Shown piece by piece: positions 49,886 through 58,387 of a stretch of 64,000 nucleotides of DNA. The DNA lies in contig CAMXIK010000002.1 of assembly GCA_947243855.1 (NCBI GenBank), positions 62,001-126,000 of the forward strand. The letters run 5' to 3'. Positions within the stretch are counted from its first letter, which is position 1. Every line of letters begins with the position of its first letter. Below the pieces are notes generated by a model. The model did not search any database. It was given only the letters and a program-made list of their open reading frames with translations, and had not been told where the DNA came from. The position numbers and the translations under genes were made by a program. The DNA comes from an uncultured Lachnospiraceae bacterium (lineage in GTDB: Bacteria > Bacillota > Clostridia > Lachnospirales > Lachnospiraceae).

Positions 49886-49927
49886 ACCACAAATGCGTGG
49901 CGATAGGCGGCGTATCTGTGGTTTTTT
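49886..49927 (+). terminator. Terminator or attenuator before nhaC
   Basis: ACCACA/TGTGGT plus an inner ATGCG/CGTAT stem, followed by a T-run. It lies only about 30 bases before the nhaC start and downstream of a candidate extended -10 (TGG-TAAAAT, 49836). Either it ends the ATPase gene or it controls nhaC by attenuation. Confidence 0.6.
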
Positions 49928-49956
49928 CATAAATACAAGAAGAAGGAGAGAATGTG

Positions 49957-51579
49957 ATGAAACAAATGAAAAAAAGGTGGATGATGCTTTTGCCCACGGT
50001 ACTTTTGATGGCGCTTGCATTTTCCACGACCGTGTTTGCTGCTGAGGAGGAGGCTGAGTATGTGCCCGCCCTTCACGCGACTTTTTGGGCGCTGGTTCCG
50101 GCTGTTGTGGCCATCGGGCTTGCGCTGATTACCAAGGAAGTTTATAGTTCCCTGTTTGTCGGTATTTTAATGGGAGCGCTTCTGTATTCCGGTTTTCAGT
50201 TTGAACGGACGGTTACCCATATTTTTGTGGACGGCATCATCGGCGTGTTGTCGGACAGCTACAATGTGGGTATTTTGGTGTTCCTAGTCATTCTGGGAGC
50301 TATGGTCAGCCTGATGAATAAGGCGGGCGGATCGGCGGCCTTCGGGCAGTTTGCCGCAGGCAAGATCAAAAACCGGGTGGGCGCGCAGCTTGCGACGATC
50401 TTACTGGGCGTGCTTATTTTTATCGACGACTATTTTAACTGTCTGACGGTGGGGAGCGTGATGCGTCCGGTGACGGACAAGTTCAAGGTTTCCCGGGCGA
50501 AGCTGGCTTATCTGATCGACGCGACGGCGGCGCCAGTGTGTATCATTGCGCCGATTTCTTCATGGGCGGCGGCTGTGACTGGATTCGTGGAGGGGGAGGA
50601 CGGATTTTCGATCTTTATCCGTGCTATTCCCTATAACTTTTACGCAATTTTGACGATTGTCATGATGGTAGGTATGGTGTTGATGAAAACGGAGTTCGGC
50701 AAGATGAAGACCCATGAGCAGAACGCACAGAAAGGCGACCTCTACACCACGCCGGGACGCCCTTATGAGAACGTGAAGGAGGAGAAAATCAGCACGAAAG
50801 GCGGCGTTGCCGATCTTCTGATTCCGATTATTTCCCTGATTATCTGCTGTGTGATTGGCATGATTTATACAGGCGGCTTCTTTGAGGGCGCGGATTTTGT
50901 GACGGCTTTTTCCAATTCGGACGCTTCTTTGGGGTTGACCCTCGGCAGCTTCTTCGGACTGGTGATTACCATCGTGCTTTATCAGATTCGCAGGGTGCTT
51001 TCCTTCAAGGACTGCATGGACTGCATTCCGGAAGGATTCCGCGCGATGGTGCCCGCGATCTTGATTTTGACTTTTGCGTGGACGCTTAAGGCAATGACGG
51101 ACAGTCTGGGGGCTGATCTTTATGTGGCGGGTCTGGTAGAATCCAGCGCAGGCGCTTTCCTGAATTTCCTGCCGGCGATTATCTTTGTGGTGGGCTGTCT
51201 GCTTGCGTTTGCGACGGGCACCTCATGGGGCACCTTCGGTATTCTGATTCCTATTGTGGTGGCGGTTTTCCAGAACAGCAACCCGCAGTTAATGATTATC
51301 TCTATCTCCGCTTGTATGGCGGGCGCGGTGTGCGGCGACCACTGTTCCCCGATTTCCGATACCACGATTATGGCTTCGGCCGGCGCGCAGTGCGAGCATG
51401 TGAATCATGTCACCACCCAGCTTCCCTATGCGGTAATGGCGGCGGCGATTTCTTTTGTCACTTATATCGTGGCCGGATTTGCGCAGAGCGCGTGGATTGC
51501 ATTGCCGGTAGGAATTGTGCTGATGGTGGCGGCGCTGTTTGTGATTCGGAATATCAGCGGAAGTTTGGAAGAAAAGTGA
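49957..51579 (+). CDS. nhaC: Na+/H+ antiporter, NhaC family
   Basis: A 540-residue membrane protein with a signal-like N terminus and about 12 helices. It should exchange sodium for protons. VYSSLFVGILMGALLYSG, FLVILGAMVSLMNKAGGSAAFG, LIFIDDYFNCLTVGSVMRP, APISSWAAAVTG and AGAVCGDHCSPISDTTIMAS are motifs of the family. The start is ATG 49957, with AAGGAGAG about 7 bases upstream; a GTG just before is possible. The leader contains a terminator-like hairpin, which may couple expression to an ion or pH signal. Its stop is 8 bases from the stop of the convergent lipoprotein gene. Confidence 0.92.
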   Translation: MKQMKKRWMMLLPTVLLMALAFSTTVFAAEEEAEYVPALHATFWALVPAVVAIGLALITKEVYSSLFVGILMGALLYSGFQFERTVTHIFVDGIIGVLSDSYNVGILVFLVILGAMVSLMNKAGGSAAFGQFAAGKIKNRVGAQLATILLGVLIFIDDYFNCLTVGSVMRPVTDKFKVSRAKLAYLIDATAAPVCIIAPISSWAAAVTGFVEGEDGFSIFIRAIPYNFYAILTIVMMVGMVLMKTEFGKMKTHEQNAQKGDLYTTPGRPYENVKEEKISTKGGVADLLIPIISLIICCVIGMIYTGGFFEGADFVTAFSNSDASLGLTLGSFFGLVITIVLYQIRRVLSFKDCMDCIPEGFRAMVPAILILTFAWTLKAMTDSLGADLYVAGLVESSAGAFLNFLPAIIFVVGCLLAFATGTSWGTFGILIPIVVAVFQNSNPQLMIISISACMAGAVCGDHCSPISDTTIMASAGAQCEHVNHVTTQLPYAVMAAAISFVTYIVAGFAQSAWIALPVGIVLMVAALFVIRNISGSLEEK

Positions 51580-51587
51580 CAGGAGCG

Positions 51588-52679
51588 TCAATAAATAGCT
51601 TCCACGTTGGAGATACCGCTTTCGGTAATGTCGAATTTCCAGACAGCATGTCCGGGAATGCGGTGTTCGGTTAAATAATAACTGTTATCTATAAAAGTAA
51701 TATAATAAGGGGTGCCGCCGCCGATGAAATTCGCATAGACGTCCTCGTAAGCTCCTTCCGTGAGCTGCGATAAATCTTCTGTGCGTATCATGGTGGCGGC
51801 ATCTTGATTTCCCATAATGTCCGTGGAGACAGTGAGATAAAAGCTGTCCTCTGCGACGGTGAGCTGTACCATGCCAGCCATAGACTCCGGTACGGGATAG
51901 GTCTCCTCGATGGCAAAGGTGGACAGATCGGCCCGCAGGATGGCGGGCGAGCCGGGAATACCGGAGACGAAATAGATATCGCTGTCTTTGATGGTGAAAG
52001 AGCGCACGTAGGCATCCGCAAGGTTTTCTATTTTGCGGATCTCGGTGAGATACATCTGCGGGCTGTCTGGATCGTGGCGGCAGAGAAACATTTCGCCGCT
52101 CATGGAGCTCCATACGTAGAAGGTGTCCGTGGGCGCGTCATAAAGAATATAGTGAGGGCGGTTTCCGACTGCATCCAGTGTCTGGGTGTGATAGAAAACG
52201 CCTTCTTTTTTTTCAAAGACAAGGATGCGGTTTCCCTCTGTGTCGTCCGCCAGATACACCATACCGTCGCTGGCGATGGTGTGCCCCTTGTCGATTTCGC
52301 CGGTCAGCACCTGCCAGTCGGTCAGGGGGTCGGAGAGATTGTCGTGGTAGATGATCTGGTCGTGATAGCAGTCCACGATAAACCAAGTGTCCTCCACTTT
52401 TGTGACATAGGTGGGGACGCTTAAGTCGGGATAGGGATTTGTTGGTATGGACGTAGCGGAAACAGGGGTGAAGTCTTCCCCTTCGATATCCAGTATCTGA
52501 TCAAAGGCGCGCAGGTGCTCTTCGCTTGGAAGCGGGGCGTCTATGCGCTTTCCCTCGGATTCGTTTTCGTGGATGGCGGAGGCGGGCGAGGCGTCCGAGC
52601 CGCAGGCTGTGAGGACTCCGCAGAAAAACGGCAGAAATAGGGTGAAGAGGCATGAAAATAACATATGTTTTTTATTCAT
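51588..52679 (-). CDS. Lipoprotein with beta-propeller-like domain
   Basis: A 363-residue lipoprotein with lipobox LTAC and Cys26. The mature part shows repeating short strands ending in Trp/Tyr-Phe-Val pairs (WFIVDCYHDQIIYHDN; MVYLADDTEGNRILVFEKK; HYILYDAPTDTFYVWSS; YFVSGIPGSPAILRAD; YLTEHRIPGHAVWKFD), as in a propeller or NHL-type fold. It should sit on the outer face of the membrane. No family name is certain. The ribosome site is weak (AGAAAG). It is convergent with nhaC and divergent from the acyltransferase gene. Substrates or partners are unknown. Confidence 0.75.
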   Translation of the reverse strand: MNKKHMLFSCLFTLFLPFFCGVLTACGSDASPASAIHENESEGKRIDAPLPSEEHLRAFDQILDIEGEDFTPVSATSIPTNPYPDLSVPTYVTKVEDTWFIVDCYHDQIIYHDNLSDPLTDWQVLTGEIDKGHTIASDGMVYLADDTEGNRILVFEKKEGVFYHTQTLDAVGNRPHYILYDAPTDTFYVWSSMSGEMFLCRHDPDSPQMYLTEIRKIENLADAYVRSFTIKDSDIYFVSGIPGSPAILRADLSTFAIEETYPVPESMAGMVQLTVAEDSFYLTVSTDIMGNQDAATMIRTEDLSQLTEGAYEDVYANFIGGGTPYYITFIDNSYYLTEHRIPGHAVWKFDITESGISNVEAIY

Positions 52680-52812
52680 CGGTATAGAGACACTTTCTTT
52701 CTTTTGGATTTCCTGTTAAGATAAATCAGGTAGTAGTTTTAGTGTATCACAAATTTTACACTTTGTCCTGTGAGGGGCGGGGATAGAATATAAGGAAAGG
52801 CAAGAAAGGAAT

Positions 52813-53982
52813 ATGACATTTGTGACACGTTTGAAAATGGAGAAAAGCGAGGGAATGGAAATGCAGGAGCAGGAGTCTCCGTATCATGTTGCGTTCGGCA
52901 TTCTCTCAGCCTTCGCCATCCTGATGGTTGTGGCGGGCCACGTGGGTTATGACATTCTGACGGTGGGCGGTCTGTTTCCCTACTATTCTTTCCATGTGCC
53001 GCTTTTTCTGTTTATTTCGGGCTATTTTTACCGGGAGAAGGAGGAAGAGAAGCCTTTTTTCTATTTGAAGAAAAAGGCGAAGCGGCTGCTTGTGCCCTAT
53101 TTGCTCTGGAATCTGGTCTATGGGGTGATTGCATGGGCCTTGAGAGCTTTCGGCGGGTTTTCCATGGGAGAGCCGATCTCCCTAAAGAGCCTGTTTCTGG
53201 ACCCGTTTCTTCACGGGTATCAGTTTCTCTATCATTTCGCGGCATGGTTTGTGCCAGCGCTTTTTTTGATAGAGGTTATGAACCTGTGTATGCGGCTTCT
53301 GCTAAAAAAGATGCGTATCGACAAGGAATGGCTGATCCTTTTGGGAACCCTTTTGGTGGGAATGGCGGTGGTGCAGCTTTCCATCGGCGGTCATGTGTGG
53401 GGCTGGTATAAGATGCCGGGACGGATTCTTTTTCTCTATCCCTGTTTTCAGATGGGGCAGTTTTATAAGAAAAAACTGGAAGTAAGAGATACGCTCGCAA
53501 ATTTTCCTTATTTTAGTATCGTGATCGGCGTGCAGGTGGTTTTATCCTTGTGTTGTAATGGTCTGGCCTACAGCAGCGTTTGGTGCACGGGCTTTGCCAA
53601 CGGCCCTCTTATCCCATATGTGACAGTGGTGTCAGGTACTGCCTTTTGGCTGCGGGTGGCGAAGATTCTGGCTCCGCTCTGTGAGGGGAACCGTAGCGGC
53701 GGGGTTCTTTTGTACCTAGGCCGCAACACGTATGCGGTGATGATGCATCACATTATGGCGTTTATGCTGGTTAAGATGATTCTGGCGGGCATTGCCGCGC
53801 ACACGGGATATCTGGCGGATTTTGATTTCGTACAGTTTCACGAAAACATCGACTATTATTATCTTGTAAAAGGCTCGGAAGCCTTTAAAATGGTCTATCT
53901 GGCGGCAGGGATCGCGCTGCCGTTACTGCTGCAGAGAGGGATTGATCAATTGCGGTCTGCCTGTCGTCTTACCGATAAGTGA
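52813..53982 (+). CDS. Acyltransferase 3 family membrane protein
   Basis: A 389-residue integral membrane protein with about ten helices. HVAFGILSAFAILMVVAGHVG contains the family His, and FPYYSFHVPLFLFISGYFYREK and LKKKAKRLLVPYLLWNLVYG match acyltransferase 3 (OafA-like) enzymes, which acetylate surface sugars. The first ATG (52813) has a close AAAGGA site; in-frame ATG codons at 52837 and 52855 are alternatives, the last with GAGGGA upstream. It may modify the glycan built elsewhere in the window. Its stop overlaps the convergent membrane-protein gene by 14 bases. Confidence 0.85.
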   Translation: MTFVTRLKMEKSEGMEMQEQESPYHVAFGILSAFAILMVVAGHVGYDILTVGGLFPYYSFHVPLFLFISGYFYREKEEEKPFFYLKKKAKRLLVPYLLWNLVYGVIAWALRAFGGFSMGEPISLKSLFLDPFLHGYQFLYHFAAWFVPALFLIEVMNLCMRLLLKKMRIDKEWLILLGTLLVGMAVVQLSIGGHVWGWYKMPGRILFLYPCFQMGQFYKKKLEVRDTLANFPYFSIVIGVQVVLSLCCNGLAYSSVWCTGFANGPLIPYVTVVSGTAFWLRVAKILAPLCEGNRSGGVLLYLGRNTYAVMMHHIMAFMLVKMILAGIAAHTGYLADFDFVQFHENIDYYYLVKGSEAFKMVYLAAGIALPLLLQRGIDQLRSACRLTDK

Positions 53983-55084
53983 GTTTGGCGGGACAGGAGA
54001 CTAACAGGCCCTGCATCTTGCGGCAGAGTGTCTGCCAATTTCCGTGTCCCAGCCCGGCGGTATTGCCAAGCCAGTATTGGTGCGTGCCGTCCATGGTGAT
54101 GAGGGTGATTCGGTAATGGCCGAACAGGGGCAGTTTCCTTGCGGGCGGATTCATGATGACCTGTTGGATACGGTTTACGCTGTACATAGTATGATCGATC
54201 TGCAGCATATTGCCCGCGAAAACGATTTTTTGAGGACAGGATCGTTTCAGCACGGCGTTGACAACCAAGGCCCAAAAAGAGCGGCACAGCAGGACGAGGC
54301 TTCCAAGGGAAAGCGCAATGGAACCGTAGCCTATGATGGTAACGAGCACAGAGCCGGTGTCGTACTGCGGGGGAATGAAGATCATCCGGTAAAACAGCCA
54401 GAGAAATACGCCAAAAGATGCCACGCTGAGCAGGAAGAGAATGCCAAGGGGACGCAGCATCTGGCGCCAGAGATGCCGGGGATCTATGGTCATTTCCGAC
54501 GTATTTTGAAAAGCGTTCATCATGATTTCCGTCTTATCGTCTTCCGCAAGCTGTTCCGTGCGGCTTACCCGTGTCAGTAGCTGCATCACTTGATTCAAGT
54601 CTTTTTCACTGTATTCGTAGAGCCGGTATTTGACTTCTTTCCCACTGTCATTTTGAAAAATCAGATAGCGTCTGCGGAAGACCCAGCCGACGAAATGGAA
54701 GCTGATATAGGATTCCACGGTTTTTGGACGGATAAAATCCGCTAGAAAAAGACGGTCTGTATGACCGGGCCGCCGGATGATTACGGTATTGTCGGACAAA
54801 GAGACTTCTGTGCGGCGCAAAACGCAGCGGATGATCGTGATAACCAGAGCGGTGAGCATGACATTCGGCCATTCAAAGAACATGTTCAGACAATACAGGA
54901 GCGGCATCAGGAGGCGGCGCAGCATGCCGATACCGGGCAGATCCCGTAAAATCGACAGGAGTAATTGGAACACGTAAAACAGAACACAGAGCGCAAAGCC
55001 CCATATGATCGTATGGATGATGATAAATTCAAGGTGCATGAGGGGGCTGCTTGTGACGCTGTGGCTATCTTTGTGTGTATTCAT
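53969..55084 (-). CDS. Membrane protein with two PH-like soluble domains
   Basis: A 371-residue protein. It has two hydrophobic hairpins: residues about 17-75 (IIIHTIIWGFALCVLFYVFQLLL; LMPLLYCLNMFF) and about 215-275 (LGILFLLSVASFGVFLWLFYRM; VTIIGYGSIALSLGSLVLLC). Between and after them are soluble stretches (RCVLRRTEVSLSDNTVIIRR; KIVFAGNMLQIDHTMYSVNRIQ) that look like bacterial PH-type strands. No name can be assigned. The ATG at 55084 has AAAGGA upstream. It is divergent from the small membrane-protein gene at 55207. Confidence 0.65.
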   Translation of the reverse strand: MNTHKDSHSVTSSPLMHLEFIIIHTIIWGFALCVLFYVFQLLLSILRDLPGIGMLRRLLMPLLYCLNMFFEWPNVMLTALVITIIRCVLRRTEVSLSDNTVIIRRPGHTDRLFLADFIRPKTVESYISFHFVGWVFRRRYLIFQNDSGKEVKYRLYEYSEKDLNQVMQLLTRVSRTEQLAEDDKTEIMMNAFQNTSEMTIDPRHLWRQMLRPLGILFLLSVASFGVFLWLFYRMIFIPPQYDTGSVLVTIIGYGSIALSLGSLVLLCRSFWALVVNAVLKRSCPQKIVFAGNMLQIDHTMYSVNRIQQVIMNPPARKLPLFGHYRITLITMDGTHQYWLGNTAGLGHGNWQTLCRKMQGLLVSCPAKLTYR

Positions 55085-55206
55085 GGCGGTGATCCTTTCG
55101 CTGATTGTTGCGTTTATTATAGTCTATGCGGGTTTGAATTGCAATCGGCGGGGGAGTATGATACTCTAGTGTGTATATGGGGAGAATGTGCCGAAACGGA
55201 GGCACA

Positions 55207-55590
55207 ATGATAGGAGAATGGATGGTAACTTGGGACGACGGCCTGTTGTGGGCCGCCGCCGTACTGCTGTTTCTGCTTGTTGTTCTGGGGGCAGTACAGC
55301 ATGACCTTACGTATCATACGGTAAGGATTTATAACTGGGACGGGAAAAGATACCGTTTTTTAGGCAGAGAGAGACTGCGGAAGAAAAATGACGCATATGT
55401 CGTAAAGATGCGTGAACGGATGGGGGATATGTCCTTTACTACCAGGTATCTGCTTTTGCCCTCAAGGAAGCTTGTGAAGAAACACCGCTATGGAAACCTG
55501 CTTTTTTGCGCGGGAGAGACACAAAGGTGGCTGCCTGTGGAGGAGAGAATGCGGGCGGACGCGCTGTACGGTTATCGGCGGGGACGGTGA
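55207..55590 (+). CDS. Small single-helix membrane protein
   Basis: A 127-residue protein. One membrane helix (about 10-35, LLWAAAVLLFLLVVLGAV) precedes a basic soluble domain (VRIYNWDGKRYRFLGRERLRKKND; TTRYLLLPSRKLVKKHRYG). I do not recognise the family. ATG 55207 has GGAGG 4 bases upstream; a GTG 36 bases earlier is in frame but less likely. It precedes the TPR glycosyltransferase gene by 45 bases and may be co-transcribed with it. Confidence 0.65.
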   Translation: MIGEWMVTWDDGLLWAAAVLLFLLVVLGAVQHDLTYHTVRIYNWDGKRYRFLGRERLRKKNDAYVVKMRERMGDMSFTTRYLLLPSRKLVKKHRYGNLLFCAGETQRWLPVEERMRADALYGYRRGR

Positions 55591-55635
55591 AAGACGCGGC
55601 GGACAGAGCGGCGCCCATGAAGAAAGGTTTGGAAA

Positions 55636-56649
55636 ATGGTCACAATCAGCCTGTGTATGATCGTGAAAAATGAAGAGCGGATTCTTGCCAGATGTCTAGA
55701 CAGCCTAAAAGGGCTGATGGACGAGGTGATCATTGTCGATACGGGTTCCACGGACAGAACCAAGGAGATCGCGGCGGCGTACACGGATCAGGTTTATGAT
55801 TTTGTATGGACGGGGGATTTTTCCGAGGCGAGAAACTTTGCTTTTTCCAAAGCAAAGATGGAGTATATTTATTCGGCGGACGCGGACGAGGTGTTGGATG
55901 CGGAAAACAGGGAGGCATTCTTTCGCATGAAACAGGCGCTTCTGCCGGAGATTGAGATTGTGCAGATGTATTATGCCAATCAGCTTGAAAACGGGACGAT
56001 CTATAACTATGATAAGGAGCTTCGGCCCAAATTGTTTAAGCGGAATAGGACTTTCCGTTGGCAGGGGGCAATTCATGAACAGGTAGGGATTACGCCTGTT
56101 ATTTATGATAGTGAAATCTGCATTCAGCATTTGCCGGAGGAGAACCATAAGAACCGTGATCTGGCGGCGTTTGCGCGGCTTGTGGAGAAGGGGGAGCCTC
56201 TTGACAAGAGACTGCACAATATCTATGCAAAGGAGCTTTTCATCTCTGGGGATGCGCAGGATTTTCTGGCGGCCCGGGCTTTTTTTCAGGCCTCCTGCGC
56301 GGACGGAAAGCGGGGGGATGAGGAGCTTATGGAGGCGGCCTGCGTAGCGGCCAAAGCGGCCAGACTGGCCGGGGATGTGCCAGACTTCTTTAAATATGCC
56401 ATGAAAGCGGTGACTGCCGGGGGATGCGCGGAGATCTGCTATGAATTGGGAAATTTTTATACGGAGAGACGGGATTATGACGAGGCCGTCGTCTGGCTGT
56501 ACAATGCGGCCTACGAGACAGAGAGCGTTTTGAATATCCACAGCGGCGGCGATCTGCCGCTTCGGGGGCTGGCGGCCTGCTATCAGGCGCTCGGCAATGA
56601 GGAGCAGGCGGCGGAGTATACGAGACTGGCGGCGGAGTGGACTGTATGA
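55636..56649 (+). CDS. GT2 glycosyltransferase with TPR-like C terminus
   Basis: A 337-residue protein. SLCMIVKNEERILARCLDSL and EVIIVDTGSTDRTKEIA are the GT2 nucleotide-binding motifs, YSADADEVLDAEN the metal site and FRWQGAIHEQV the acceptor region. Residues about 195-335 are helical repeats of TPR type (AKELFISGDAQDFLAARAFFQ; YELGNFYTERRDYDEAVVWLY; RGLAACYQALGNEEQAAEY). This fusion is common in Firmicutes for enzymes that glycosylate peptides or surface components. AAAGG precedes the ATG. The substrate is unknown. Confidence 0.9.
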   Translation: MVTISLCMIVKNEERILARCLDSLKGLMDEVIIVDTGSTDRTKEIAAAYTDQVYDFVWTGDFSEARNFAFSKAKMEYIYSADADEVLDAENREAFFRMKQALLPEIEIVQMYYANQLENGTIYNYDKELRPKLFKRNRTFRWQGAIHEQVGITPVIYDSEICIQHLPEENHKNRDLAAFARLVEKGEPLDKRLHNIYAKELFISGDAQDFLAARAFFQASCADGKRGDEELMEAACVAAKAARLAGDVPDFFKYAMKAVTAGGCAEICYELGNFYTERRDYDEAVVWLYNAAYETESVLNIHSGGDLPLRGLAACYQALGNEEQAAEYTRLAAEWTV

Positions 56650-56690
56650 GACATAGTAGGAACGGATATGACGAGAAAGGATAAAGCATC

Positions 56691-57743
56691 ATGAAATGGG
56701 AAGAAAATGTGCGGCGCGTAACGCCATATACGCCCGGCGAGCAGCCGCAGAAAGCAGGCATTATCAAACTGAATACCAACGAAAACCCTTACGGGCCTGC
56801 GCCGGGAGTGGCAGAAGCCATTCGTGAGCTGGACGCGGAGAAATTGCGGTTGTACCCCGCTTTTCCAGAGAAAACGGATCTGGTGAAGGCGCTTGCGGAG
56901 CACTATCAGATCGGAACCGATCAGATTTTTATCGGCGTAGGTTCGGACGATGTGCTGTCTATGATCTTTTTGACCTTTTTCCAGTCGGATAGGCCGGTCT
57001 TTTTCCCGGATATTACGTACTCCTTCTATGATGTGTGGGCGGATGTGTACCGGATTCCCTATGAGACGAAAGCGCTTGACGCGGATTTTCGGATTCGTCC
57101 GGAGGATTACAGACAGCCCAATGGGGGCGTGATCTTTCCCAATCCGAACGCGCCCACGGGCGAGCTGATATCCCTTGACGCGGTGGAGGAGATTGTGAAG
57201 AATAACCGCGACGTGGTGGTGATCGTGGACGAGGCTTATATTGATTTCGGTGGGATAAGCGCCCTGCCGCTGATTGAAAAGTACGACAATCTGCTTGTGG
57301 TACAGACCTTTTCCAAGTCACGCTCCATGGCTGGAATGCGGATCGGTTACGCCATGGGACAGCCGCCGTTGATTCGTTATCTCAACGATGTGAAATATTC
57401 CGTCAATTCTTTTACCATGAATATGCCTGCGCTGGCTCTCAGCGTGGAGGCGGTGCGGGATGAGGCTTATTTTACGGATTGCTGTAATAAGATCATGAAG
57501 ACAAGGGAGAGAGCGGAGGAGGAACTTGCAAAACGGGGCTTTGTGTTCCCAAAATCCAGCGCTAATTTTATCTTTGCCTCTCACAAAGCCGTGCCAGCCC
57601 GCGAGATTTTTGAGAAGTTAAAGGAACATGACATTTATGTCAGGTGGTGGAACAAGGCGAGAATCGACAACTATCTGCGGATTACCATTGGCACCGACGA
57701 ACAGATGGAGGCGCTTTACCGGGCGCTGGATCAGATTGTATAG
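56691..57743 (+). CDS. hisC: Histidinol-phosphate aminotransferase
   Basis: A 350-residue PLP enzyme of the aspartate aminotransferase fold. IKLNTNENPYGPAPGVAEAI opens it, IVDEAYIDFGG has the PLP Asp and Tyr, and Lys209 in VQTFSKSRSMAGMRIGYAMG binds PLP. YVRWWNKARIDNYLRITIGT is the family C-terminal motif. It should convert imidazole acetol phosphate to histidinol phosphate. No other his gene is adjacent, so it may serve as a broad aminotransferase. AAAGGA lies before the ATG. Confidence 0.93.
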   Translation: MKWEENVRRVTPYTPGEQPQKAGIIKLNTNENPYGPAPGVAEAIRELDAEKLRLYPAFPEKTDLVKALAEHYQIGTDQIFIGVGSDDVLSMIFLTFFQSDRPVFFPDITYSFYDVWADVYRIPYETKALDADFRIRPEDYRQPNGGVIFPNPNAPTGELISLDAVEEIVKNNRDVVVIVDEAYIDFGGISALPLIEKYDNLLVVQTFSKSRSMAGMRIGYAMGQPPLIRYLNDVKYSVNSFTMNMPALALSVEAVRDEAYFTDCCNKIMKTRERAEEELAKRGFVFPKSSANFIFASHKAVPAREIFEKLKEHDIYVRWWNKARIDNYLRITIGTDEQMEALYRALDQIV

Positions 57744-57845
57744 CGTAGGAGCGCGAAAGCGCGGCTTTGCGAGTGCGCGTATATCTACAACAGAAAACTC
57801 GTATAATTACATAAAAGAATACAAAAGGGAGAGGAATATCATAAT

Positions 57846-58346
57846 ATGGAAAGTTTAGCAGTGGCGTTTGCCAATACGTTAGGAAGATATGTGAGTAAGG
57901 AGATCGTGGTCTTTCTGATCTCCATGGTGCCGATTTTGGAGCTTCGCGGCGGGTTGATTGTTTCACAGTTGATTCAGGTTCCGATTACGACGGCGATTCC
58001 GATCTGTATCATAGGAAACATCATTCCGATTCCCTTTATCCTGCTGTTTATCAAGCAGGTGTTTAAATGGATGAAAAAGATAAAACTGTTCCGCGGTATC
58101 ATTGAGAAACTGGAAAGCCGCGCCATGAGCAAGAGTGACAATATCAAGCGTTATGAATTTTGGGGATTGGTGCTCTTTGTGGGAATCCCTCTTCCGGGCA
58201 CGGGCGCGTGGACGGGTTCCCTGATTGCGGCGCTTTTGGATATCGATTTCAAGAAGGCCATTCTGGCGGAGCTTTTGGGGATTGCGATTGCGACGGTGAT
58301 TATGTCTTTCCTTTCCTACGGGCTTTTAGCGGCGCTTGTGGGATAG
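57846..58346 (+). CDS. COG2426-type small membrane exporter
   Basis: A 166-residue membrane protein with about five helices. SKEIVVFLISMVPILELRGGLIV, PIPFILLFIK, LVLFVGIPLPGTGAWTGSLIAALL and LLGIAIATVIMSFLSYGLL are characteristic of the COG2426 (small multidrug exporter) family. The transported compound is not known. AGGGAGAGG lies upstream of the ATG, and a TATAAT at 57802 may be its -10. It stands between hisC and the hexosaminidase gene. Confidence 0.88.
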   Translation: MESLAVAFANTLGRYVSKEIVVFLISMVPILELRGGLIVSQLIQVPITTAIPICIIGNIIPIPFILLFIKQVFKWMKKIKLFRGIIEKLESRAMSKSDNIKRYEFWGLVLFVGIPLPGTGAWTGSLIAALLDIDFKKAILAELLGIAIATVIMSFLSYGLLAALVG

Positions 58347-58387
58347 AAAACATTGGGAAAAGGAAAAAGCGTACGGGATCTTGACGG

